From IMG/VR virus record IMGVR_UViG_3300038548_000189, positions 1 through 40,334 of that record: DNA of 40,334 bases; one strand, written 5' to 3'. Below the pieces are notes generated by a model. The model did not search any database and was not told the origin of the DNA. It saw nothing but the letters and a program-made list of their open reading frames with translations. The translations under genes and the position numbers were made by a program. The stretch's first letter is position 1, and each line of letters starts with the position of its first letter. Positions 5,669 to 12,979 of the stretch are shown piece by piece. The DNA is from a virus.

Positions 5669-6456
5669 TGACTGACGCACTAAACATATACCAGCGTATT
5701 AACGCAGTAATGCAGGACGTTGAATACGTCAAAAAGGATGGATCAATCAATGGGGGTGGCGCGAACTATAAAGCCGTTACCCACGATCAAGTAACATCAG
5801 TCGTCAGAAAATCAATGGTTAAGCATGGCATTGTTATCGAAGTTCAGCAGTTAAAATCTGAAATGCTTATTAAGCGCAACGTAGAGGCAGGCGTGAAAAT
5901 GCACCTTTACTCTGGCGACTACGCTGTGAGCTTCATTAACATCGATGACGGCAAGGATAGATTGACAGCCACTATCAACGCACACGCTAACGATAACGGC
6001 GACAAGGCACCAGGAAAGGCTGCTAGCTACGCTGTTAAGTATGCCATGCTGAAGACCTTCACGCTGGAGACTGGCGAAAACGATGAATCAAGAAGCTTTG
6101 AAGAACCCGACTTCACCGATCATCAAAAATCGCAGTTTGATGAAGTTCTTGAAAGTAAAAACGGCTTGAACTTTATCGTTTTCTCTAAGGCTGTAGGCCC
6201 TGAAGTAATGATGGGGCTAAATAACAGCTTTGAGAAAGGGACCATCTCACAGGGCAAAGCGCTTTGTAAGAAATTAGAATTAGAGGGCTGGGATACCCTC
6301 AAGGATTACGCTCGACAGATTACAGAGCTAATCGATAACCACGACCCATCTGTAACAGAATTAGTTGATGAGCTGTCAGGAGATGAAAAAAGGCTGTTAA
6401 TCGGCCTGCTTGATGAGCACCAGATAGCCCACTTGAAAAAGCTTAAGGAGTTATAA
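5668..6456 (+). CDS. erf: ERF-family single-strand annealing recombinase
   Basis: 262 residues. Residues 1-145 match the ERF core: an N-terminal helix (NIYQRINAVMQDVEYVKKDG), YKAVTHDQVTSVVRKSMVKHGIVI, and the conserved end APGKAASYAVKYAMLKTFTLETGENDE. ERF proteins such as that of P22 form rings that anneal complementary single strands and circularise phage DNA. The C-terminal 110 residues are helical and acidic. With NinB, the Ref-like nuclease and RusA downstream it forms a full recombination set. Ribosome site AAGGAG. Confidence 0.9.
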   Translation: MTDALNIYQRINAVMQDVEYVKKDGSINGGGANYKAVTHDQVTSVVRKSMVKHGIVIEVQQLKSEMLIKRNVEAGVKMHLYSGDYAVSFINIDDGKDRLTATINAHANDNGDKAPGKAASYAVKYAMLKTFTLETGENDESRSFEEPDFTDHQKSQFDEVLESKNGLNFIVFSKAVGPEVMMGLNNSFEKGTISQGKALCKKLELEGWDTLKDYARQITELIDNHDPSVTELVDELSGDEKRLLIGLLDEHQIAHLKKLKEL

Positions 6457-6457
6457 A

Positions 6458-6568
6458 ATGCCAGTCAGTGAATGTTGCGGCGCAGAAGCCGGAGAGTTTG
6501 AGGATGCGGGTATATGCCCTGATTGCCTGGAACACTGCGATTTTATTGAGGATGAAGAAGATGAATAA
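6458..6568 (+). CDS. 36-residue zinc-ribbon-like protein
   Basis: Ribosome site AAGGAG sits seven bases before ATG 6458. Residues Cys6-Cys7, Cys20, Cys23 and His26/Cys27 form a compact metal site (SECCGAEAG, GICPDCLEHC), followed by an acidic tail. Mini-proteins of this CCGAE...CPxCxEHC type recur in phage early regions; function unknown. Stop overlaps the next start. Confidence 0.75.
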   Translation: MPVSECCGAEAGEFEDAGICPDCLEHCDFIEDEEDE

Positions 6569-6782
6569 AGCAGCCGACGAGATAATGAAGGGAGTTTATT
6601 TCATAAGCCGAAGACCGGTAGATGAATATACACCTAAGCAGATGAAGGCGCTCTTGAACAGACTTGATGGCACTCAAGAAGCTATGATCAATCATCACAT
6701 CCCTACTATGACCATCACAGAGCGTCGCAGAGCTGAGTTAGTGAAAGCAGGCAAGTATCGCGGTCAGCTTGTAAATTCCTGA
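6561..6782 (+). CDS. Hypothetical protein
   Basis: 73 residues from ATG 6561, which overlaps the end of the zinc-ribbon gene. Basic and helical (DEYTPKQMKALLNRLDGTQEAM, TITERRRAELVKAGKYRGQL). The longer frame from 6468 is excluded because it overlaps the well-supported zinc-ribbon gene. Confidence 0.65.
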   Translation: MNKAADEIMKGVYFISRRPVDEYTPKQMKALLNRLDGTQEAMINHHIPTMTITERRRAELVKAGKYRGQLVNS

Positions 6783-6791
6783 GGGTCTTTA

Positions 6792-6820
6792 GCCCTGATG
6801 TTTGCGGTAGGGCATTTTTT
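6792..6820 (+). terminator. Intrinsic terminator or attenuator
   Basis: GCCCT (6792-6796) pairs with AGGGC (6809-6813), followed by ATTTTTT. It lies between two rightward genes and would lower expression downstream. Confidence 0.55.
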
Positions 6821-6836
6821 AAATTGGAGAAATAGA

Positions 6837-7040
6837 ATGAGTGATTTAATGGTAAGCGAGGCAATGGCAGAATTGTTTTATGATCAGTGTGGCGGAGAAT
6901 CTAATGGCCATATGGCGGCAATTCCTAACAGTCCAATACTTCAGAGTATTCTGAATGTCCACAAAGCCAACACTAGGGAAGAGTTCGCTGGATTTCTCAG
7001 ACAGGTAGCTGAACAGTTAACCAAAGAGCAGCCCTTTTAA
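6837..7040 (+). CDS. Hypothetical protein
   Basis: 67 residues from ATG 6837, preceded by GGAGAAATAGA; the earlier frame opening at 6798 lies in the terminator. Helical, no motif (SEAMAELFYDQCGGESNGHM, REEFAGFLRQVAEQL). Confidence 0.65.
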   Translation: MSDLMVSEAMAELFYDQCGGESNGHMAAIPNSPILQSILNVHKANTREEFAGFLRQVAEQLTKEQPF

Positions 7041-7067
7041 CCCTTTACACCTACAGGAGCATAGAGA

Positions 7068-7415
7068 ATGCCAAATATAATGGGCAGCGAGCATGAAACA
7101 AAAGAAACCCTGATCTTTGACAGGGTGGAAGATGACGGAAGCCTTACAAGCTATTTTCATATCAGTACTGCCTGTGATGATGATTTGTTTTATCACAATG
7201 CATTCTGTGATTTTATAAGCAATGAGGAAGACCCGGAAGTTATTATCCGCATAACCTTTAGCGTTTATGATGTGCTTGGTAGCCTTATTGAGAGTAATGA
7301 GTTCGGGCTATCTGGCCATACAAAAATTGATATTAATTCAAAGCCGAGCTTCGACGCGCTCCGATGCCAATGCCTGAAGATGATCGATAAGCTTGATAGA
7401 TTAGAGTTTGCATAA
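7068..7415 (+). CDS. Hypothetical protein
   Basis: 115 residues, acidic, with alternating hydrophobic strands (VIIRITFSVYDVLGSLIE). A CAGGAG ribosome site precedes ATG. Not recognised. It abuts ninB as TAATG, so the two may be translated together. Confidence 0.65.
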   Translation: MPNIMGSEHETKETLIFDRVEDDGSLTSYFHISTACDDDLFYHNAFCDFISNEEDPEVIIRITFSVYDVLGSLIESNEFGLSGHTKIDINSKPSFDALRCQCLKMIDKLDRLEFA

Positions 7416-7879
7416 TGTCTGAGCATTGGATCATCAACAGCGATCACACCGAAACGGCCTTTATTGCCAGCGTGAAGCAGGCTAGGGCTGAGCATGGCTA
7501 TATAACCTATTCTGCGCCTCGTATCGGTAAGGATAGAAGTCTGGATCAGAATGCACTGTTTCACGTATGGTGTGCTGAATACGCTGCCCACTTGCTCAAC
7601 AAGACTAAAAAGGATGTGACCAAGGGTGAGTTATCAGGAATGAAGCGGGTGGTTAAGATAAAGTTTAATACTGCTAATTCTAATAACTTTATGATCGATA
7701 CAATTACCGATCCATTTACCGGCGACACAAAGAGAGATTATACCAGTTCAGCAGACTGGAAATCAGGCGAAGCTTTTATCGTAATGGAGTGGTTGCAGTT
7801 ACACGCTGCTAACGATGGGCTTATCCTGGAATCTCTCGGTCAATATGATAAATTGAAAAGAAAGCAAACTAGCGTATAA
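7415..7879 (+). CDS. ninB: NinB-like recombination protein
   Basis: 154 residues, the length of lambda NinB (Orf). The signature RSLDQNALFHVWCAEYAAHL (47-66) matches NinB, which binds single-stranded DNA and SSB and helps load recombinases in place of RecFOR. Downstream come GELSGMKRVVKIKF and a helical C-terminus. Its last codons contain the -10 box of an internal promoter (7853-7880). Confidence 0.75.
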   Translation: MSEHWIINSDHTETAFIASVKQARAEHGYITYSAPRIGKDRSLDQNALFHVWCAEYAAHLLNKTKKDVTKGELSGMKRVVKIKFNTANSNNFMIDTITDPFTGDTKRDYTSSADWKSGEAFIVMEWLQLHAANDGLILESLGQYDKLKRKQTSV

Positions 7880-7880
7880 T
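7853..7880 (+). promoter_or_regulatory. Strong internal sigma70-type promoter
   Basis: TTGAAA (7853-7858), 16-base spacer, perfect TATAAT (7875-7880): eleven of twelve consensus bases. It lies in the 3' end of ninB and would start transcription near 7887. Confidence 0.65.
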
Positions 7881-7891
7881 TAAGCAAGCAA

Positions 7892-7958
7892 GGGGCAGAT
7901 GACTGCCCCCGCTCATCCCGGTGCTCAAACACCTAAACACATAGCCTATTGGGAGGCT
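7892..7958 (+). promoter_or_regulatory. Hairpin-rich leader that masks the ribosome site
   Basis: Three hairpins follow the predicted start: GGGGCA/TGCCCC (7892-7897/7904-7909), GGTG/CACC (7920-7923/7930-7933) and AGCCT/AGGCT (7943-7947/7954-7958). The last includes part of the GGGAGG ribosome site of the 7961 gene, so translation may be controlled. Confidence 0.45.
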
Positions 7959-7960
7959 TC

Positions 7961-8275
7961 ATGTCTAAGCGAAGTATAACCAAAAAAGACAAAGAACGCG
8001 CAGATAAACTTAGGGAACTAGGTTGTATTGTCTGCCTGCTTGAGAATGGCTTATTTACCCCTCCCGCTATCCATCACATCGATGGGCAGACTAAAAAGAA
8101 TTGCCACAAATTAACAATCCCTCTCTGTCCTAATCACCATCAAATTAAAGATAACTTTTCCCAGAAGCGATGGATTAGCCGCCACGCTGACGGTCGCGCT
8201 GCATTTGAGGAAAAGTATGGCACAGAGCAGGAATTACTTGAAGAAACAAATAGGCTGATCAATGCAGATTCTTAA
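7961..8275 (+). CDS. Ref-like HNH nuclease
   Basis: 104 residues from ATG 7961, with GGGAGG nine bases upstream. HNH-type core: Cys-x2-Cys in CIVCLLENG, then TPPAIHHIDGQTKKNCHKLTIPLCPNHHQ. This spacing matches phage P1 Ref, a RecA-dependent endonuclease that cuts at displacement loops, and its many small phage relatives. Sits between ninB and rusA, consistent with a recombination role. It has its own promoter and structured leader. Confidence 0.75.
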   Translation: MSKRSITKKDKERADKLRELGCIVCLLENGLFTPPAIHHIDGQTKKNCHKLTIPLCPNHHQIKDNFSQKRWISRHADGRAAFEEKYGTEQELLEETNRLINADS

Positions 8276-8594
8276 CATCAAGCCGCTATCAGTCAACGAG
8301 GCATGGAAAGGCCGGAGATTTAAGACCGATAAATATAAGCGCTATGAATTTGAGGTTTGTGCAAAGTTACCGCGCATTAAATTACCAGAAGGATTTCTAT
8401 CAGTTTCCCTGGAGTTTGGTTTTAGCAATCATGCCAGTGACATAGATAATCCGGTTAAATTGTTTATTGACTGCATGCAAAAGAAATACGGATTTAATGA
8501 TCGAATGATTAAAGAGCTTCATGTAAAGGCAATCGACTGTAAGAAGGGCGAAGAATATATTAAATTTTCAATTGAGGAATTTAACCATGATTAA
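8262..8594 (+). CDS. rusA: RusA-family Holliday junction resolvase
   Basis: 110 residues, near the 120 of E. coli RusA. The conserved acidic core SDIDNPVKLFIDCMQKKYGFNDRMI (58-82) holds the metal-binding Asp residues; LNIKPLSVNEAWKGRRFKT is the usual N-terminus. RusA dimers resolve four-way junctions, needed to clear branches before packaging. It overlaps the Ref-like gene by 14 bases. Confidence 0.88.
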   Translation: MQILNIKPLSVNEAWKGRRFKTDKYKRYEFEVCAKLPRIKLPEGFLSVSLEFGFSNHASDIDNPVKLFIDCMQKKYGFNDRMIKELHVKAIDCKKGEEYIKFSIEEFNHD

Positions 8595-8871
8595 TCGAAA
8601 GATAAAGATTGAAGGTATAGACGCAACATTTATCAAGCTTGGCGAGGCTGAAGGCAAAGTTGATCGGCCCACTGTTGATTACATATTCAAGACAGGGAAA
8701 CTGACTCGCCATGTATATCATTACATTAAGAATGGCGTCCTGGTTTTATTTTGCAGCGTTATAGTTGCCAAGGCAGAGCTTGATTGGTTAGTGCGGTTTT
8801 TAAAGCAGAAGGTTAAGGATCAGAAGAAAAAGCAGCTCTTTGAAATCACGGTGTTTGAATTTAATCACTGA
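8587..8871 (+). CDS. Hypothetical protein
   Basis: 94 residues from ATG 8587, supported by GAGGA eight bases upstream. Basic, with a hydrophobic stretch (GVLVLFCSVIVAKAELDWLV) too charged to be a clear membrane segment, and a lysine-rich C-terminus. Overlaps rusA by eight bases. Confidence 0.65.
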   Translation: MINRKIKIEGIDATFIKLGEAEGKVDRPTVDYIFKTGKLTRHVYHYIKNGVLVLFCSVIVAKAELDWLVRFLKQKVKDQKKKQLFEITVFEFNH

Positions 8872-8881
8872 GGGTAAGGTC

Positions 8882-9064
8882 ATGGCCGAGAAGCTGACAG
8901 TAAAGTATTGCAAGGACTGCTCAGATACGACAGAGCACTGGGGCGGAAAGTGTCATCCATGCGAAAAACTGAAGGCGGGTAAGCTAAACCCTGCTGATAA
9001 CAAACAATGGGTAAAGATGAGCATTGAGCAAAAGTTAGATTATCTCTATAAGCGAATTGGTTAG
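8882..9064 (+). CDS. Small zinc-ribbon protein
   Basis: 60 residues from ATG 8882. Cys10, Cys13, Cys24 and Cys27 (YCKDCSDTTEHWGGKCHPC) form a likely zinc ribbon, followed by a helical tail. Function unknown. Confidence 0.7.
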   Translation: MAEKLTVKYCKDCSDTTEHWGGKCHPCEKLKAGKLNPADNKQWVKMSIEQKLDYLYKRIG

Positions 9065-9073
9065 GAGAAGATC

Positions 9074-9406
9074 ATGAAGACTCTATCAGGAAAGAGTACG
9101 CAGCAAATATTGATCAGCAACATGCTTTATGACGAATATGAACTTAGGGAGATTTATCTTATTTACACCGCGATAATGAACCGTGATTACTACCTTAAGT
9201 TTAAAGTCATGAGTGAAGATTCTCTCCGTAGAAGACTGCAGGCCTGGGCATCTGTAGAGGGCGGCTGGCTGATTAAAAAAGGCGATAGGTCGGAGGCTGT
9301 TTACTATAAACGATGCTGCAAGCAAAGCGACATGTCTCGTAAAACATGGAAGCAAAGAGCTGCGGCATTATTCAATAGAGCCAAGGAGCCCAAGTCATGG
9401 TGGTAG
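9074..9406 (+). CDS. Hypothetical basic protein
   Basis: 110 residues. Helical, with a Lys/Arg/Trp-rich C-terminal half (KRCCKQSDMSRKTWKQRAAALFNRAKEPKSWW) suggesting nucleic-acid contact; a winged-helix fold is possible but not shown by any clear motif. Confidence 0.6.
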   Translation: MKTLSGKSTQQILISNMLYDEYELREIYLIYTAIMNRDYYLKFKVMSEDSLRRRLQAWASVEGGWLIKKGDRSEAVYYKRCCKQSDMSRKTWKQRAAALFNRAKEPKSWW

Positions 9407-9636
9407 AAGTGGCTAGAATCAATCAAAAGAAAGAGCGCGAAGAAAAAGATGAGGAATTCCAAAGCTTAACCACAGAGATTAAAGTGGTTGAGATATTGAT
9501 TTCAAACTTGCACAAGGCTGATCAATATATGAAGTCCGTGGAATTAAATCCCAATGTATTGACGGATAAGGTAAAATTAATCGGTAGAAAGCGAGTGTTA
9601 ATCAACAAGCAAATACAGCTAGGGGGTTTAATGTGA
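9397..9636 (+). CDS. Small coiled-coil-like protein
   Basis: 79 residues, highly charged and helical (NQKKEREEKDEEFQSLTTEIKVVEILISNLHKA). AAGGAG lies ten bases before ATG. Overlaps both neighbours. Unknown function. Confidence 0.65.
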   Translation: MVVEVARINQKKEREEKDEEFQSLTTEIKVVEILISNLHKADQYMKSVELNPNVLTDKVKLIGRKRVLINKQIQLGGLM

Positions 9637-9995
9637 AGATCGAATCACTACCGGTAATCATGCACTTTGACTACGAAAAGAATAAGGTCAAGATTGAGAT
9701 TGTCGAGGATTTCGAGTGGAAGGAGTGGCGATTTAAAGCCGGCTGGATGAGTGACGGGCATTCTGTAGGCGGTCTATTCAAGCACTTTGACGCATGGACC
9801 CTGGCAGCATTAGCGCACGACCAAGACTGCGAGCTAGCCAACCGTAAGCAGTCATACGATATACGCAAGCGCGGCGATAAGAATTACAGGATTAATCTCA
9901 AGGAGTTGGGCGCGCCAAGGTCTACAGTCTATCGTCGTTATGCTGCGGTATCTGCTAGAACTAAATGGCTGATGTTAACAGGGCGGATTAGCTGA
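9633..9995 (+). CDS. DUF1353 family protein
   Basis: 120 residues from a GTG start that overlaps the previous stop (GTGA), with AGGGGG upstream. WRFKAGWMSDGHSVGGLFKHFDAWTLAALAHDQDCEL (32-68) is the DUF1353 core (entry into a 'tDgaSvP...HD' pattern). The family is frequent near phage lysis genes; its biochemical role is not known to me. Next gene overlaps by one base. Confidence 0.75.
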   Translation: MKIESLPVIMHFDYEKNKVKIEIVEDFEWKEWRFKAGWMSDGHSVGGLFKHFDAWTLAALAHDQDCELANRKQSYDIRKRGDKNYRINLKELGAPRSTVYRRYAAVSARTKWLMLTGRIS

Positions 9996-10174
9996 TGATT
10001 AACGCAATATTTTTCGGAGCGTTCGCACTTATTGCAAGCCTGTGGATTGCCGGAATGTTTAGCGACTTTGAATCACAGCCATTATGGGTCAGAGCTATTG
10101 TTGATTTCATATTTGCTGGTGGGTGTATTTCTGTAGTATTGGGATTTGCTTTTTTAATGTTGAGTAAAATTTAA
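9995..10174 (+). CDS. 59-residue protein with two membrane segments (possible holin)
   Basis: ATG 9995 overlaps the DUF1353 stop; the frame ends at TAA 10172-10174. Membrane segments are AIFFGAFALIASLWIAGMF (4-22) and AIVDFIFAGGCISVVLGFAF (34-53), with a polar turn (SDFESQPLWVR) between. Size, topology and position 1 kb before the M15 endolysin suit a class II-type holin, but no family is recognised. Confidence 0.55.
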   Translation: MINAIFFGAFALIASLWIAGMFSDFESQPLWVRAIVDFIFAGGCISVVLGFAFLMLSKI

Positions 10175-10186
10175 CAGGGGGACTGG

Positions 10187-10552
10187 ATGAGAGAGATTAA
10201 ATTTAGGGCTTGGAACGGTAAGGCGATGGAGCATGGTGGCTTTTCTATTAGCCCGTCAAACGGGAGGATCATAGACTCATGTATTATATCAAAAGTTAAG
10301 GATGATTCGCCGCTCATGCAATACACCGGATTAAAAGATAAGAATGGTGTGGAGATATATGAGGGGGATATATTGCGAGGGGAATACGTAGTACCCGAAG
10401 AACATTTAATATTATTTATGAGTGTTGAGTTCATTACGGGATGCTTTTGTATCAGGGATAAGTTTGGGTCAACCAATCCCCTCCATGAAGATAACGAAAC
10501 CACCGAAGTAATCGGCAACATCTACGAAAACCCAGAACTACTGGAGAAATAA
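10187..10552 (+). CDS. YopX family protein
   Basis: 121 residues. REIKFRAWNGKAMEH at the N-terminus and LMQYTGLKDKNGVEIYEGDIL (44-64) with VIGNIYENPELL near the end are the YopX signature. YopX proteins are widespread in phages and prophages with no settled function. Ribosome site AGGGGG. Confidence 0.88.
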   Translation: MREIKFRAWNGKAMEHGGFSISPSNGRIIDSCIISKVKDDSPLMQYTGLKDKNGVEIYEGDILRGEYVVPEEHLILFMSVEFITGCFCIRDKFGSTNPLHEDNETTEVIGNIYENPELLEK

Positions 10553-10555
10553 ACC

Positions 10556-10564
10556 TGCTATAAT
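10556..10564 (+). promoter_or_regulatory. Extended -10 promoter of homing-type gene 1
   Basis: TGCTATAAT, a perfect -10 in extended form, with no -35 match. Expected start near 10571, the first base of the RNA element that follows. The same arrangement precedes the second homing-type gene (15653-15661). Confidence 0.6.
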
Positions 10565-10570
10565 GATCAA

Positions 10571-10614
10571 GCGGCTAGGGTTGCAACCCGAACAACAGTT
10601 AGTCACTGTGCCGC
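10571..10614 (+). ncRNA. Three-way-junction leader RNA, copy 1
   Basis: P1 GCGGC (10571-10575)/GCCGC (10610-10614); TA; P2 GGG (10578-10580)/CCC (10587-10589); GAA (10590-10592); P3 CAGT (10596-10599)/ACTG (10605-10608) with loop TAGTC. Copy 2 at 15667-15716 keeps P1, the TA and GAA linkers and the layout, while P2 and P3 change on both sides of the pairing. Confidence 0.6.
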
Positions 10615-10649
10615 CTACGCTTCGACTACCACTGACTAAGGTTTCTATT

Positions 10650-11132
10650 ATGATTACTCAAAAAAGACTTAAAGAATTGCTATCATATAATCCTGCCACT
10701 GGAATATTTACTCGACTCAATCTGCGCGGTAACTGGACCAATGCAGGGGGCTATGATAGGCAGGGATACAGGAGAATCAATATAGACGGGGATTATTATT
10801 TCTGTCATAGGCTGGCCTTTCTTTATATGGAGGGAGATTTTCCAAAGGACGCAACAGACCACATAAATCATATTAGAGACGACAATAGGTGGTCAAACCT
10901 TCGATGCGCCGATGCCGCTCTTAATTCCAGAAACAACTCAATACGAAAAGACAATACATCTGGCGTGGTTGGTGTAACGTGGCATAAGGGCGATAAAAAA
11001 TGGCAGGCTCAAATATCATCCGGTCTTAAAAATATCTATTTAGGAAGTTTTGACAGCATAGGAACTGCGAAAAAAGTAAGGGAAGAAGCCAGCAAAAACT
11101 ACAACTACCATCCAAATCATGGGAGAGCGTAA
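10650..11132 (+). CDS. HNH-AP2 homing-type endonuclease 1
   Basis: 160 residues from ATG 10650. Residues 35-100 form an HNH_3 domain (FCHRLAFLYM, DHINHIRDDNRWSNLR: His53, Asp70-His71, Asn79). Residues 104-145 form an AP2-type DNA-binding domain (SGVVGVTWHKGDKKWQAQI, LGSF). Such genes are selfish cargo that cut DNA lacking them. It sits between the YopX and endolysin genes, carries its own promoter and leader RNA, and its 3' end supplies the endolysin ribosome site (GGGAGAG). The longer frame from 10563 would run through the leader RNA and is not used. Confidence 0.85.
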   Translation: MITQKRLKELLSYNPATGIFTRLNLRGNWTNAGGYDRQGYRRINIDGDYYFCHRLAFLYMEGDFPKDATDHINHIRDDNRWSNLRCADAALNSRNNSIRKDNTSGVVGVTWHKGDKKWQAQISSGLKNIYLGSFDSIGTAKKVREEASKNYNYHPNHGRA

Positions 11133-11485
11133 TGGGTGATTTATCGAAGCATTTCAACCGGTCAGAATTTGCCTGTCGATGTGGCTGCGGATTTGATACC
11201 GTTGATTCTGAGTTAATAAAAATCCTTGAAGAGGTGCGGGACTATTTCGCTACACCGGTTAGAATTACGTCTGGCTGTCGATGCCATGAATATAACGAGA
11301 AGATAGGCGGCGCATATAAGTCTCAGCATAAATTGGGTAGGGCGGCTGATATAGTGCTGACTGTAGAGCCTGACGTTGTTGCGGATTATCTTGCCGTTAT
11401 GGATGTCGGCGGTGTTGGTCGCTACAGCACATTCAGTCACGTGGATTCAAGAACAACGGACAGGCCAGCAAGGTGGAAGGGATGA
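11132..11485 (+). CDS. M15-family peptidase endolysin
   Basis: 117 residues, a single catalytic domain. Starts LSKHFNRSEFACRCGCG, the usual opening of phage Peptidase_M15_3 lysins. Zinc ligands: His66 and Asp73 in SQHKLGRAADI (64-74) and His103 in SHVD (102-105). It would cut peptide cross-links of peptidoglycan. There is no signal peptide, so it needs a holin; candidates are the small membrane proteins at 9995 and 12299. The ATG overlaps the previous stop by one base. Confidence 0.88.
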   Translation: MGDLSKHFNRSEFACRCGCGFDTVDSELIKILEEVRDYFATPVRITSGCRCHEYNEKIGGAYKSQHKLGRAADIVLTVEPDVVADYLAVMDVGGVGRYSTFSHVDSRTTDRPARWKG

Positions 11486-11619
11486 TAAAATTCAGAGTTA
11501 ACGGGCAGCGCTATATATTCTGGATAGCTCGAACGGATGCCGAATTGCCGACAAAAGATAATAGCTGGAAACTGCCGGAACATTTGGCGCTTATTTTAAT
11601 TAAGGAATTGAAGCGATGA
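11482..11619 (+). CDS. Small basic protein, unknown
   Basis: 45 residues. ATG 11482 overlaps the endolysin stop as ATGA and its own stop overlaps the next ATG in the same way, so translation is coupled on both sides. IKFRVNGQRYIFWIARTDAELP then a helix LPEHLALILIKELKR. Not recognised. Confidence 0.65.
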   Translation: MIKFRVNGQRYIFWIARTDAELPTKDNSWKLPEHLALILIKELKR

Positions 11620-11900
11620 CTATTGACCGTAAATTTATTATTGCAGCACAAAACCCCGTCAACGGTAAGAAATACAGCCAAGAAAATGCGCTGATACTTT
11701 GCGCCAAAGACAAGGCTGTTCCTGTTGCGCTTGAAGCATACAAACAAGAGTGTATTCGGCTGGGTTGTAATCAAGAGCACATCGAAAGTATTGGCCTGCT
11801 AATTGGCCGCGTATGCTCTTATCAAGCGAATATTGAATCACGCATTCCCGATACCATCGGTGATGAATTGAAGCGCTGTATTGATGGTGAGGGCGTTTAA
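11616..11900 (+). CDS. Conserved phage protein, unknown
   Basis: 94 residues (TIDRKFIIAAQNPVNGKKYSQENALILCAKDKAVPVALEAY, HIESIGLLIGRVCSYQ, ESRIPDTIGDELKRC). I recognise this as a recurring family in podophage genomes, with no known function. No export or membrane signal. Confidence 0.7.
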   Translation: MTIDRKFIIAAQNPVNGKKYSQENALILCAKDKAVPVALEAYKQECIRLGCNQEHIESIGLLIGRVCSYQANIESRIPDTIGDELKRCIDGEGV

Positions 11901-11947
11901 ATAATTAACCAAATCCCATAACGGGAAAGCCAACGAGGAAAGAGAGT

Positions 11948-12220
11948 ATGAAATTTGAAAGTAAATTCGGTTTAGGTGAAGTATGTATTTACAATCATAA
12001 TGTGAGTTACAAGCCGGGCAGTGTAGATGAAAGAGCGGTCGCCGATATTCTTGTTAAAATTGTAGATATTACTTTTAATACCCAGGGCATCATCTACTAC
12101 ACGATTGAACTGACTACTCAGAGCGCTGGTATTCAACGGCTAAGTGTGAACGAAAATTCTCTAACCGGTGACTCTGCTTTTGATCAGGAAGCAGGCAAGT
12201 ACCCAGAAGAAGACGAGTGA
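11948..12220 (+). CDS. Conserved phage protein, unknown
   Basis: 90 residues, beta-rich (FESKFGLGEVCIY, VKIVDITFNTQGIIYYTIELTT) with an acidic tail. Looks like a small barrel. Preceded by GAGGAAAGAGAGT. Often beside the previous family, in my recollection. Function unknown. Confidence 0.65.
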   Translation: MKFESKFGLGEVCIYNHNVSYKPGSVDERAVADILVKIVDITFNTQGIIYYTIELTTQSAGIQRLSVNENSLTGDSAFDQEAGKYPEEDE

Positions 12221-12298
12221 AACCCCTTCGCTCATGGGAGTCAGCCGTAACAGGCTGAAACTGCAATCAAGTCCTGGGGCGAATTACTGGAGATAGAG

Positions 12299-12577
12299 AT
12301 GATACTAGAATGGATAGCCACCCACGGCTCACCCGTTGACGCTGTAATTATGTTTATGGGATTTTGTGTAGTCTGGTTGATACGCTATATCGTTAACTCC
12401 CAGAAGGCTCAGAACGTGCGCCTATGGAAGGAAATAACTTCCCTGAAGTATCAGCTCAATCAAGTGGATAAATTGACCTACACGCTCAGCATATTGCACA
12501 AGCGCGATGGATTAGACCTAATTAAAGAGTCTGCCAATTCACAGGGTGATTATGGATTGAACCGGGACGTTGAGTGA
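12299..12577 (+). CDS. Single-pass membrane protein, candidate inner-membrane spanin or holin
   Basis: 92 residues. One membrane segment near the N-terminus (VDAVIMFMGFCVVWLIRYIV, 13-32) is followed by a charged helical stretch (NSQKAQNVRLWKEITSLKYQLNQVDKLTYTLSIL). N-terminal anchor plus helix is the layout of an i-spanin, and it lies 0.8 kb after the endolysin, but no outer-membrane partner is nested in it. The 78 bases upstream hold a TCAGCC/GGCTGA hairpin (12241-12258). Confidence 0.55.
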   Translation: MILEWIATHGSPVDAVIMFMGFCVVWLIRYIVNSQKAQNVRLWKEITSLKYQLNQVDKLTYTLSILHKRDGLDLIKESANSQGDYGLNRDVE

Positions 12578-12978
12578 TGGCTGATCCATTCCACAATACA
12601 AAAGCATGGCGGGAACTAGCCAAGCGGTTTAAGCATCCCCGCTGTGTTGATTGCGATGGCAAGGAAGACCTTCAGGCTGGTCATATACTACCCGCTAGCC
12701 GATTTAAGATGGCGCGGCTATGGAAGTCTAACCTCGTCAATCAATGCGGCCCCTGTAATGCCAAGCTGGGCAATAAGATACGCTGGTCGCTACGGGCCGT
12801 TAAACTACTGAGCATCTACGCAATGATAAAATTTCTTACCTATTTAATAACAATTCTTATTATTGCCTCATTGGCCCGGTATGCCTATTTAGATATTACC
12901 TATAACAGCTCAACCATTACCGATCAGATTGAATCCGATATTATCGAAATCTACCGAACCCTTAACAGGGATGTATAA
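12577..12978 (+). CDS. HNH nuclease domain fused to a membrane segment
   Basis: 133 residues. An HNH domain occupies 8-66: Cys23-x2-Cys26 (CVDC), GHILPASRF (His36), NLVNQCGPCNAKLGN (Asn52, Cys57, Cys60, Asn61). Residues 83-104 (MIKFLTYLITILIIASLARYAY) form one membrane segment, then an acidic tail. A nuclease tied to the membrane is unusual. A read-through fusion of an HNH gene with a small membrane (lysis or exclusion) protein is one explanation. ATG 12577 and GTG 12574 are both possible starts. Confidence 0.7.
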   Translation: MADPFHNTKAWRELAKRFKHPRCVDCDGKEDLQAGHILPASRFKMARLWKSNLVNQCGPCNAKLGNKIRWSLRAVKLLSIYAMIKFLTYLITILIIASLARYAYLDITYNSSTITDQIESDIIEIYRTLNRDV

Positions 12979-12979
12979 A

